This document shows positions 1-6,400 of a stretch of 10,562 nt of DNA, piece after piece. The DNA is from an uncultured Haloferula sp. (lineage in GTDB: Bacteria; Verrucomicrobiota; Verrucomicrobiae; Verrucomicrobiales; Akkermansiaceae). Below the pieces are notes generated by a model. It had not been told where the DNA came from and made no database searches. It was given only the letters and a program-made list of their open reading frames with translations. Position numbers and translations under genes: made by a program. The stretch is from assembly GCA_946481625.1 (NCBI GenBank), contig CAMLOZ010000063.1:1-10562 (forward strand), read 5' to 3'. Numbering within the stretch: position 1 is the stretch's first letter; each line of letters opens with the position of its first letter.

Positions 1-93
1 TTCTGGCGGCGTTTAGTTCCAAGTAAGAAGTGCGGGGTGCCAAGCATAGCGCTATTGCCCGCAGCGTTCCCCCCCCAGGGGAATTTGCCTTCC
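1..93. other. Intergenic leader with nested palindromes upstream of menC
   Basis: No convincing gene lies here. An in-frame TAG at 14-16 could be the end of an upstream gene, but too little is visible to say. The stretch contains a perfect 10-bp palindrome (ATAGCGCTAT, 46-55) and a TTCCCC/GGGGAA hairpin (67-72 with 78-83). An 8-bp inverted repeat, GTTCCAAG (16-23), pairs with CTTGGAAC (93-100). Together they could fold into one nested structure just before menC. No clear sigma-70 promoter was found. Confidence 0.5.
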
Positions 94-121
94 TTGGAAC
101 TTGGAACTTAGAATTTGGAAC
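94..121 (+). repeat. Tandem heptamer repeat, four copies of TTGGAAC-like unit
   Basis: Four consecutive 7-nt units are seen: TTGGAAC (94-100), TTGGAAC (101-107), TTAGAAT (108-114) and TTGGAAC (115-121). They end 8 nt before the menC ATG. The reverse complement of the unit, GTTCCAA, is at 16-22 and is followed in the same register by degenerate copies to about 43. I recall similar intergenic heptamer tracts from genomes of this kind, but that is recall and not a search result. Confidence 0.7.
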
Positions 122-129
122 TTTCATCC

Positions 130-1119
130 ATGGGCATCACCGACCTCACCACCGCTTCCGGGAAAATCATCTGGTACTGGCACTACCGCTTGAAGAGCCG
201 CAAGCTGCTCAACTCCCGTTCATCGCGACGCGAGTTCGAAGGCGTGCTGCTGAAAGATTCGGAAGGCGGGCACGCCTGCATCCACCCGTGGCCGGAACTC
301 GGGGATCCCACCCTCGCGAAATGCCTGGAGGATCTCGCGGGCCCGCGCAACCGCTCGATCGTGCGGCGGGCGCTACGCTGCCTGGAAATGGATGGCGCGG
401 CGCGCTCGGTGCAGGATCCGCTCTTCGAGGAGCTGGAGGTTCCTCAGAGTCACGCTACCCTCGTCGTGCGCGACAAGGAGGATGTATCACAGGCGGTGGA
501 CGCCGGATTCACTGTCGCGAAGTTGAAATGCGGTGGTAACCTGCCGGTCGAGCGCGCCTTTCTGAACGCGATGGCCACGGCGCATCCGTCGCTGAAATGG
601 CGGCTGGACTTCAATGAAAGCGGGGCGGCGGAAGAACTCGCCGGGTGGCTCGGCGATATGCCCGCGGAGACGCGGCGCGGCATCGACTTCGTCGAGGATC
701 CCTGCGAGTACTCCGAAACGAAGTGGCGCGAACTCCATCGCAAGACACGGGTCCCGCTGGCGGTGGATCGCGAGTCGGCCCCGAATCGCACGGACGCGCA
801 GGTTATGGTGATCAAGCCGGCCATCGACGAACCGTGGCTGCTTGCCGAGGCGGCCCAGGGGAACGGCCAGCGCGTGGTCGTGACCAGCTACATGGATCAC
901 CCGCTGGGGCAGGCCTTCGCGGCATGGGAGGCTGGCCGGTTGGCCCTGCAATTCCCGGGGCTGGTCGGGATCTGCGGCTTGCAGACGCACCATCTGTTCG
1001 AGCGGGACGCCTTCGTGGAAGCACTCGGCCCGTGGACGCCGGACTTCCACGCCGCACCGGGGACCGGCCTGGGATTCGATGACCTGTTGGAGAAGTTGCC
1101 ATGGAAGCGGCTGCCCTGA
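130..1119 (+). CDS. menC: o-Succinylbenzoate synthase (MenC), enolase superfamily
   Basis: Predicted 329-residue cytosolic enzyme that dehydrates SHCHC to o-succinylbenzoate in menaquinone synthesis. It has an enolase-superfamily layout: an N-terminal capping region, then a barrel with the KLK motif (K131, K133), RLDFN (D160), the EDP motif (E189), D213 in DRES and K229 in VMVIKPA. The order and spacing closely match the catalytic lysines and three metal-binding acids known for OSBS. ATG 130 is preferred. A TTG at 115 is in frame but lies inside the heptamer repeat, and no strong Shine-Dalgarno marks either. Its stop overlaps the menE reading frame, so the two are probably translated together. 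Related muconate-cycloisomerase or dipeptide-epimerase functions are possible for this fold, but adjacency to menE makes OSBS the best call. Confidence 0.9.
   Translation: MGITDLTTASGKIIWYWHYRLKSRKLLNSRSSRREFEGVLLKDSEGGHACIHPWPELGDPTLAKCLEDLAGPRNRSIVRRALRCLEMDGAARSVQDPLFEELEVPQSHATLVVRDKEDVSQAVDAGFTVAKLKCGGNLPVERAFLNAMATAHPSLKWRLDFNESGAAEELAGWLGDMPAETRRGIDFVEDPCEYSETKWRELHRKTRVPLAVDRESAPNRTDAQVMVIKPAIDEPWLLAEAAQGNGQRVVVTSYMDHPLGQAFAAWEAGRLALQFPGLVGICGLQTHHLFERDAFVEALGPWTPDFHAAPGTGLGFDDLLEKLPWKRLP
1089..1094 (+). promoter_or_regulatory. Ribosome binding site deciding the menE start
   Basis: GGAGAA lies inside the end of menC, 6 nt before ATG 1101. This spacing favours ATG 1101 over the later in-frame ATG at 1119, which overlaps the menC stop as TGATG. 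Confidence 0.6.
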
Positions 1120-2210
1120 TGTGCCCGGAGTTCTGGGATGCGGAGTCTCCGGTGCTGATGGGGCATTCCGGGGATTATCCGGCGGACTTGCCCGGCCTGG
1201 TGTATTTCAAAACCTCCGGCAGCACCGGCGAACCGAAGTGGATCGGCCTGAGCCGCGAGTCGCTGATGATCTCCGCGGCGGCCGTGAATGCGCATCTCGA
1301 AGTCGGCAAGGAAAGCTGCTGGCTGCTGGCGCTGCCTTGGCATCACGTCGGTGGATTCGGGGTCGCGGCGCGGTCCCGGCAGGCGGGTTGCCGGATGGAG
1401 CGCTTCGAGGGCAGGTGGGATGCGGCAACATTCTCGCGGTGGGTCGAACGAACCGGAGGATCCCATCTCTCGCTGGTGCCCACGCAGGTGCACGATCTCG
1501 TGGCCGCGCGCCTGCATGCCCCCGCGAGCCTGAAAGCCATCGTCGTCGGCGGCGGTCAATTGCCGGAAACCACCGGACGCGCCGCGCGCGAACTCGGCTG
1601 GCCGGTGCTGGCAAGCTACGGCATGACCGAGGCCGGATCGCAGATCGCGACGCAGGGGCTTGAACTACTGGAAAAGCCGTACATCACGCGCCCGATCGGG
1701 ATACTGCCCTGCTGGGAAGCGGCCACGGGCGAGGACAGGCGCCTGAAGATCTCCGGCCCCGCGCTCTTCCGCGGAACCTTGCGGCCGCAGCCGGACGGCT
1801 GGAAGTACGAGGAACATCGTGGCGAGTGGTTCACCACTTCCGACACCGGCACCGTGAAGGACCGCGAACTGTGGATCGAAGGCCGGGCGGACACATGGGT
1901 GAAAATCCTCGGCGAACTGGTCGATCCCCTGGCGGTGGAGGCGGAACTGCTCGCCATCGCCGGGGCGGCGCCCGGCAGTGCCGTCGTGGTCGCCGTGCCC
2001 GACGCCCGGGCGGGCAGCAAGCTCGTGCTGGTTCACGAAAATGTCACGGACACCGCCCTTTGGGAGCGGGTCTTGGAACAATATCATGCGGACTGTCCCG
2101 GCTATTCCCGCATCGCCGCGCTCCTTGGAATCCAGTCGATTCCGAAGAGCGGGCTGGGAAAGCCGCAACGTGCGGCGCTGTCACGCTTTGCGGAAGAGCG
2201 GGTGATTTGA
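1101..2210 (+). CDS. menE: o-Succinylbenzoate-CoA ligase (MenE), AMP-binding family
   Basis: Predicted 369-residue adenylate-forming enzyme that activates o-succinylbenzoate with ATP and CoA, the step after MenC. Visible ANL-family motifs, in order: the ATP-binding loop SGSTGEPK (39-46), YGMTEAG (173-179), TSDTG (246-250), the hinge region GRADTWVKILGE (261-272), and the C-terminal GLGKPQR with the presumed catalytic lysine K354. At 369 residues it is clearly shorter than the usual 450-490. The ATP loop starts near residue 39 instead of well past 100, so the N-terminal subdomain is reduced. Short MenE forms of this kind are known, so this need not be a truncation. It overlaps menC by 19 nt and has its own Shine-Dalgarno. 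No U-rich terminator follows. Confidence 0.9.
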   Translation: MEAAALMCPEFWDAESPVLMGHSGDYPADLPGLVYFKTSGSTGEPKWIGLSRESLMISAAAVNAHLEVGKESCWLLALPWHHVGGFGVAARSRQAGCRMERFEGRWDAATFSRWVERTGGSHLSLVPTQVHDLVAARLHAPASLKAIVVGGGQLPETTGRAARELGWPVLASYGMTEAGSQIATQGLELLEKPYITRPIGILPCWEAATGEDRRLKISGPALFRGTLRPQPDGWKYEEHRGEWFTTSDTGTVKDRELWIEGRADTWVKILGELVDPLAVEAELLAIAGAAPGSAVVVAVPDARAGSKLVLVHENVTDTALWERVLEQYHADCPGYSRIAALLGIQSIPKSGLGKPQRAALSRFAEERVI

Positions 2211-2366
2211 GAGTTGCCATTCCACCACGGATGGTAATAGTTCAGGTGTCTTGATAAAAAGACCCTTCCATTTGCCGCCGCGTGGCGGTTTGACGGAGCC
2301 CGGCGGCGGACCGGTTCTTCGCTCCCCGTGATCCGCCAGGTAACTTAACCACACCCCACCTGCCCT
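2211..2366 (+). other. Untranslated region between menE and phoH with alternative hairpins
   Basis: No gene is supported in these 156 nt. CCGCC (2275-2279) can pair with GGCGG (2284-2288). Alternatively GCCGCCG (2274-2280) can pair with CGGCGGC (2301-2307), so two mutually exclusive stems share a left arm. A short A-rich run (2256-2260) precedes them. This may be the end of the menE transcript or a leader for the PhoH gene. No convincing -35/-10 pair was found. Confidence 0.35.
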
Positions 2367-3902
2367 ATGATCCACCGTGCCGAGGACGTCCAAGCCCGAC
2401 TTTTCGAAATCCAACACGGTGGAGGAGTCGGTCGAAGGACGAACGGAACGGGGAAAAAAGCGCAGCCGACCGACTTCGGTTTGCGTGCCCCGAATCAAGC
2501 CGTGAAGAACTTCGTGCTGGATACCAACGTGCTCTTGCACGATCCGGCCTGCCTCACCCGCTTCACGGATAACCATATCTGTTTGCCGGTGGACGTGCTG
2601 GCGGAGCTTGACCGCTTCAAGACCGAGCAGACCGAGCGCGGCGCGAATGCCCGCAAGGTGCACCGCATGCTCACCGAGATGTTCTCCTGCGCGCGCAAGG
2701 TCACCAGCGGCGTGCCCACGGAAGGCGGCGGCAGTATCCGCATGGTGGTCTACGATCCCGCCCTCTGCGCGAAGAACTCCGACATGCTCACGCGCTTCCA
2801 CCGGATCTTCCCGGACAAGGAACGCGTCGATCACCGTATCCTCGCGTGCACGCTGCTGCTGATGACCCACAATCAGGCCCCCGTGGTGCTGGTGACGAAG
2901 GACATCAACATGCAGCTCAAGGCCCGCGCCGTGGGCATCGAGTGCCAGGATTACTTGAACGACAAGGTCGATCCCCGCGAGGTCTCCAGCTACGATGTCC
3001 GCCGTATCGAGGTCGACGCGAGCGACCTGCAGCGCTTCGCAAGCTCCGGCGAACTCGCGGTCGGCCGCGACCTCCACCCGGACGTGACCGTGAACGAATA
3101 CGTCCTTCTGGAAGCCGGCGAGAAGCAGACCATGCCCGCCCGCATGACCGCGGACGGACGCCTGGTCCGCCTCCAGATCCCGGAAGCGCTCAAGATCCAG
3201 GACGGCACCGCCCTGAAGCCGATGAACCTCGGCCAGCGCTGCCTGATCGACGCCCTGCTCAACCCCGATATCTCGCTCGTGACCTGCTTCGGCCAGGCCG
3301 GCACCGGCAAGACCCTGATCGCGGTGGCCGCCGGTCTCCACGAAATGTTCAACCGGCGCTATAACGGGTTGACTGTCAGTCGGCCGGTGGTGGCCATGGG
3401 CGACCAGCTCGGCTTCCTGCCCGGCACCCTCGACGAGAAGATGCGACCCTGGCTCCAGCCGATCCACGACGCGCTCGACCTCCTGATGCGCCCGGCCACC
3501 CCCCTCGGCCCGCGTCGCAAGCAGGCCAAAAAAGAGGGCGGAAACGAAGGCGGCGGCCCGGCCAAAAAGCCTTGGGAGCACCTCATGGAGCAGGGGATCA
3601 TCGAGGTGGAAGCGCTGTGCTACATCCGCGGCCGCTCGATCCCGAACCGCTTCTTCGTGCTCGATGAAGCCCAGCAGCTCACACCGCAGGAGGCGAAGAC
3701 CGTCGTGACCCGCATGTCCCGCGGCTCGAAGCTCGTCCTGGTGGGCGATCCGGCCCAGATCGACAATCCCTACGTGGACAGCCGCAGCAACGGTCTCGTC
3801 TACACCAGGAACCGCCTGAAAGGCCTGCCTTTCGTCGCCCACGTCTCGCTCAGCCGGGGCGAGCGCTCGGAGCTGGCGGACGCCGGCGCGCAGCTCATGT
3901 GA
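2367..3902 (+). CDS. PIN domain-PhoH family ATPase (PhoH2/YlaK type)
   Basis: Up to 511 residues: an N-terminal PIN ribonuclease domain (about 47-195) fused to a C-terminal PhoH P-loop ATPase (about 280-511). PIN acids are visible in VLDTNVLLHDP (D52), DVLAELD (E80), D155 and VTKD (D179). The ATPase has Walker A GQAGTGKT (309-316, K315) and Walker B FFVLDEAQQ (D433, E434). PIN-PhoH proteins are known as RNA-unwinding and RNA-cleaving enzymes, so a cytosolic role in RNA turnover is expected. A basic, Gly-rich insert (about 381-402) sits between the Walker motifs. The start is uncertain. ATG 2367 has no Shine-Dalgarno, and codons up to 2501 are much less GC-rich at third positions than the rest. 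GTG 2502 would start directly at the PIN domain. A hairpin follows the stop. Confidence 0.9.
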   Translation: MIHRAEDVQARLFEIQHGGGVGRRTNGTGKKAQPTDFGLRAPNQAVKNFVLDTNVLLHDPACLTRFTDNHICLPVDVLAELDRFKTEQTERGANARKVHRMLTEMFSCARKVTSGVPTEGGGSIRMVVYDPALCAKNSDMLTRFHRIFPDKERVDHRILACTLLLMTHNQAPVVLVTKDINMQLKARAVGIECQDYLNDKVDPREVSSYDVRRIEVDASDLQRFASSGELAVGRDLHPDVTVNEYVLLEAGEKQTMPARMTADGRLVRLQIPEALKIQDGTALKPMNLGQRCLIDALLNPDISLVTCFGQAGTGKTLIAVAAGLHEMFNRRYNGLTVSRPVVAMGDQLGFLPGTLDEKMRPWLQPIHDALDLLMRPATPLGPRRKQAKKEGGNEGGGPAKKPWEHLMEQGIIEVEALCYIRGRSIPNRFFVLDEAQQLTPQEAKTVVTRMSRGSKLVLVGDPAQIDNPYVDSRSNGLVYTRNRLKGLPFVAHVSLSRGERSELADAGAQLM

Positions 3903-3916
3903 AGCGCTGTTTTTCA

Positions 3917-3942
3917 AGGGCGCGGGGGCTTTCCCGCGCCCT
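3917..3942 (+). terminator. Strong GC hairpin after phoH, possible terminator
   Basis: A perfect 10-bp stem, AGGGCGCGGG (3917-3926) with CCCGCGCCCT (3933-3942), has a 6-nt loop and starts 15 nt after the PhoH stop. It is not followed by a U-run (GATTGACA), so intrinsic termination is plausible but unproven. The next gene starts only 14 nt later, so the stem may instead be an mRNA-stabilising or attenuating element. Confidence 0.5.
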
Positions 3943-3956
3943 GATTGACAGGTCGG

Positions 3957-4559
3957 ATGGGCCGACGTTTACTGCTGCCAATGTCGCTTTGGCTCCGCGG
4001 ATTCCTGCTCTTTGCGCCGGTCCTGATGACCGGCTGCGGGATGATGCAGCGGGGGAGCGGCTGGCGCGACGCGCTGGTGGCGCATACCTCCCAGCTCGGC
4101 TACCGGAACTGGATCGTGGTGGCGGAAGCCTCCTTCCCGGCGCACAGCCGGCCGGGGGTGCGGCAGATCAATGCCAACGGCGAAATCCCGGAGGTGGTGG
4201 ACGAGGTGCTGCGGACCCTGGAGCAGACCGAGCACGTGACCCCTTCGATCTACGTCGCCCGCGAAATGCACGCGGTGGAGAACGACTACGCACCGGGAAT
4301 CGATGAGTTCCGGAAGCAACTCCAGGGCGCCCTGCACGCCCGGGAAACCACCCAACTCGAGCAGCAATCGCTGATGACCCTGATGGAGGACGCGACCAAG
4401 AGCTTCGAGGTGCTCGTGATCCGCACCAATACGGCCCTGCCCTACACCAGCGTCTTCATGGAACTTCAGCCCGGCTATTGGAATTCCGATTCCGAGTCGC
4501 GCCTCCGCGAGCAACTCGAGCGCCAGCGGATGGAAAAGCTGGCCCGGCCGATGCCCTGA
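3957..4559 (+). CDS. Predicted lipoprotein with RbsD/FucU-like fold
   Basis: Predicted 200 residues. A basic N-terminus and hydrophobic stretch lead to a lipobox-like LMTGC with C27 as the lipidation site, so it is probably membrane-anchored and extracytoplasmic. The rest resembles the sugar mutarotase family RbsD/FucU. LGYRNWIVVAEASFPAHS (47-64) aligns with the family's LGHGDxIVIADAxFPAHS, and VIRTNTALPYTSV (154-166) with VIRTGExTPYANV. The residues I know as functional are changed: His to Tyr49, Asp to Asn51 and Glu57, and the Asn of PYAN to Ser165. It may therefore bind rather than isomerise sugars, or have a different role. ATG 3957 is chosen; TTG 3945 is also in frame. It may share a transcript with the downstream RNase III-like gene, 18 nt away. 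Fold assignment is from motif recall and moderately sure. Confidence 0.65.
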   Translation: MGRRLLLPMSLWLRGFLLFAPVLMTGCGMMQRGSGWRDALVAHTSQLGYRNWIVVAEASFPAHSRPGVRQINANGEIPEVVDEVLRTLEQTEHVTPSIYVAREMHAVENDYAPGIDEFRKQLQGALHARETTQLEQQSLMTLMEDATKSFEVLVIRTNTALPYTSVFMELQPGYWNSDSESRLREQLERQRMEKLARPMP

Positions 4560-4577
4560 AGGCAGTCTCCCGCGGCG

Positions 4578-4862
4578 ATGAACAAGACCGAAGAAATCCG
4601 TCTGGAACGCGAATCCGCGTGGATCGGGGATGCCGTGTTGGCCCTCTTCGCCAGAAGCTGGGTGCTGCGCGAGCGCGGAACCATGGACGGCGAATGGTTC
4701 ACCCGCTTGACTTCGAACGGCTTCCTCAGCGCCTTCGGCGCACCCACGGCGGTTGAGGCGAAGATCGGGAAAATCTACCGCGAGCAGGGCTTGGAAGCCG
4801 CATTTGCTTGGATCGATTCGGAGTTCGTGCCCTTGTTCCGCAAGCAGATGGCGAAGAAGTGA
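4578..4862 (+). CDS. Small RNase III-domain protein, Mini-III-like
   Basis: Predicted 94 residues with no double-stranded RNA-binding domain. WIGDAVLALFARSWVL (15-30) matches the RNase III/Mini-III signature with metal-binding D18. PTAVEAKIGKIY (56-67) matches the second conserved helix with E60. The residue three before E60 is Thr57, where full-size RNase III has Asp; Mini-III enzymes, as I recall them, also carry a non-acidic residue there. Mini-III enzymes (about 130-140 residues) process 23S rRNA ends. Here only 41 residues separate D18 and E60, so a helical segment is missing and activity is uncertain. It lies 18 nt after the RbsD/FucU-like gene and converges on modB with 9 nt between the genes. 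Confidence 0.65.
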   Translation: MNKTEEIRLERESAWIGDAVLALFARSWVLRERGTMDGEWFTRLTSNGFLSAFGAPTAVEAKIGKIYREQGLEAAFAWIDSEFVPLFRKQMAKK

Positions 4863-4877
4863 GGTCGCGACCTACTT
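4857..4877. terminator. Palindrome spanning two convergent stop codons
   Basis: A perfect 12-bp palindrome AGGTCGCGACCT (4862-4873) is flanked by AAGT (4857-4860) and ACTT (4874-4877) with one bulged G. It covers the stop codons of the RNase III-like gene (+) and modB (-). It could form a hairpin in either transcript and act as a shared terminator, but there is no U-run on either side. Confidence 0.35.
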
Positions 4878-5540
4878 GAACGTCCGTCCCTTCGTCAAAT
4901 ATCCCGCCACCGCCAGCGCCACGAAGGCGATCCCTCCCGCCACCCCGGCAAGCATCCACACCCGGGAGTCGTCTCCTGCTTGGAAGCCGCGATAGATCGC
5001 CAGCGGCAGGGTCTCCGTCACGCCGGGGATCAACCCCGCGACCATCATCGTCGCCCCGAACTCACCCAGGGCGCGCGCGAATCCCAGCACCAATCCCGCC
5101 GCAATTCCCCGCCGCGCCAAGGGAATGCTGACCCGCATGAAAACCTGCCGCGGCGTCTTCCCCAAGGTCGCCGCCGCTTCCTCCAGATGCCTCGGGACCT
5201 CTTCGAAGGCCGTCCTCACACAGCGCAGGAGCAGGGGAAAGGCCATCACCGCCAGCGCGACCACCACCGCCTTCCAAGTGAAGATCACCTCGATTCCCGC
5301 CCGTTCCAGCCACGGCCCCAGCGGCCCCCTCCGCCCGAAAAGCTTCAGCAACAGCAAGCCCGTCACCACCGGCGGTAGCACCAAAGGCAGCATCGCCAGC
5401 GTCTCGACCAGTGCCTTGCCCGGCCAGTTTTTCCTCGCCAGCCACCAGCCCAGCGCGAGGCCGAACGGCAGCGACACGATCACGGCGAGGGCGGACATGC
5501 CCACGGTGAAAAGGATCAGCCTGATATCGTCGCTTGGCAT
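4872..5540 (-). CDS. modB: Molybdate ABC transporter permease (ModB)
   Basis: Predicted 222-residue inner-membrane permease, the usual ModB size, with about five hydrophobic segments starting near residues 7, 41, 83, 138 and 189. The cytoplasmic coupling loop with the ABC EAA motif is visible as EEAAATLGKTPRQVF (120-134). The ModB-typical FARALGEFGATMMVAG follows at 154-169. It would move molybdate (or tungstate) delivered by ModA, driven by a ModC ATPase. The start codon lies 88 nt after the modA stop on the same strand, and no good Shine-Dalgarno is seen. The gene is last in its unit and ends convergently against the RNase III-like gene, so no modC follows. Tungstate specificity cannot be excluded from sequence alone. 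Confidence 0.93.
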   Translation of the reverse strand: MPSDDIRLILFTVGMSALAVIVSLPFGLALGWWLARKNWPGKALVETLAMLPLVLPPVVTGLLLLKLFGRRGPLGPWLERAGIEVIFTWKAVVVALAVMAFPLLLRCVRTAFEEVPRHLEEAAATLGKTPRQVFMRVSIPLARRGIAAGLVLGFARALGEFGATMMVAGLIPGVTETLPLAIYRGFQAGDDSRVWMLAGVAGGIAFVALAVAGYLTKGRTFK

Positions 5541-5628
5541 GCCGGAGTGGAAGCATCAAACCGGGTTTCGGGGGTACTGGCAATCCGATGCTTGAAGTAC
5601 GGGAGCCATGGTAGCTATCGCGTCAAAC

Positions 5629-6369
5629 TTACTTCCCCGCGATCCCGAACCCCCGGGCCATGAAGACCGCTGCGGCTTTCTCCGATTTCAGGTAGGCGGC
5701 GAACCGCTCAGCCTCCGCGGCGTGCTTGCTCTCGCTGCAGACGGCAACCGGATAGACGATTGCCGGAGCATCTCCGGCCGGGACCGTCCACGCGATCTTC
5801 GCCTTCTTGGAAACTGCCGCATCGGTTTTGTAAACGATCGCGGCATCGACATTCCCGGATTCCACCGCGGCAAGCGCGGCGCGGACGTTCTCGTTCGCCA
5901 CGCACTTCGGGCCGATACGTTCCCACAAGCCCGCCCTCCCGAGCCATGCTTTCGCATAAACCCCGGCGGGGACGGCAGCAGGATCGCCAATGGCGATGCG
6001 CTTGAGATTCCCAAGGTCCGCGGCAGCCTCGATCTTGGCGGACGAGTCGTCGGGCACGACTACCACGAGGGAGTTCGTGAGAAGAGGGAAAGGTTCCTTT
6101 ACGAGCCTCGCTTTCGAGAGCTTCTCCATCGTCGCTTCATCCGCGGAGATGAAGACATCCACCGGAGCACCTTCCTCGATCTGGCGGGCAAGCACGTTCG
6201 AACCCGCGAAGATGGGCGTCGCCTTGCTGCCATGCTCTTTCTCATAGGCAGCGCAAATCTCGGTCACCGCCTCGGCGAGGCTGGCCGCGGCGGCGACACG
6301 GATTTCCTCGGCGCGCGCGAGCACGGCCATGGCGACCAGGGTGAGTGGAAAGAGAAGTGCGGATCTCAT
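5629..6369 (-). CDS. modA: Molybdate-binding protein (ModA)
   Basis: Predicted 246 residues, the usual ModA size. An N-terminal signal peptide appears to end at ARA-EE (about residue 20), giving a periplasmic solute-binding protein. Typical ModA blocks follow: AAAASLAEA (26-34, S30), FAGSNVLARQI (54-64, S57), DVFISAD (71-77) and VDAAIVYKTDA (174-184, Y180). The two serines and the tyrosine match known oxyanion-contact positions. It captures molybdate and hands it to ModB, encoded downstream. The gene starts 31 nt after the small membrane-protein gene on the same strand, so it may be co-transcribed with the wax synthase pair. I saw no recognisable molybdenum-cofactor riboswitch in the short gap. 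A weak Shine-Dalgarno (AGAAG) lies about 9 nt upstream. Confidence 0.93.
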   Translation of the reverse strand: MRSALLFPLTLVAMAVLARAEEIRVAAAASLAEAVTEICAAYEKEHGSKATPIFAGSNVLARQIEEGAPVDVFISADEATMEKLSKARLVKEPFPLLTNSLVVVVPDDSSAKIEAAADLGNLKRIAIGDPAAVPAGVYAKAWLGRAGLWERIGPKCVANENVRAALAAVESGNVDAAIVYKTDAAVSKKAKIAWTVPAGDAPAIVYPVAVCSESKHAAEAERFAAYLKSEKAAAVFMARGFGIAGK

Positions 6370-6400
6370 GGTCGGAAGCTTCTGCCAAGTAGCATCCCCA

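Noticed and set aside
30..539. A 169-codon plus-strand frame over the leader and menC start
   Set aside because: It starts in the repeat region and overlaps menC in another frame. Its translation is Arg/Gly/Pro-rich with no known domain.
2181..3917. A 578-codon open frame on the minus strand opposite phoH
   Set aside because: It lies antisense to a gene with clear PIN and Walker motifs. Its translation is rich in His, Val, Ala and Asp without domain motifs, as expected from strong third-position GC bias on the other strand.
5541..5628. A possible molybdenum-cofactor riboswitch or hidden small gene between modA and modB
   Set aside because: Only a weak GCATC/GATGC inverted pair is present. 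The gap is too short and lacks the expected complex fold, and no start with a Shine-Dalgarno gives a convincing peptide.
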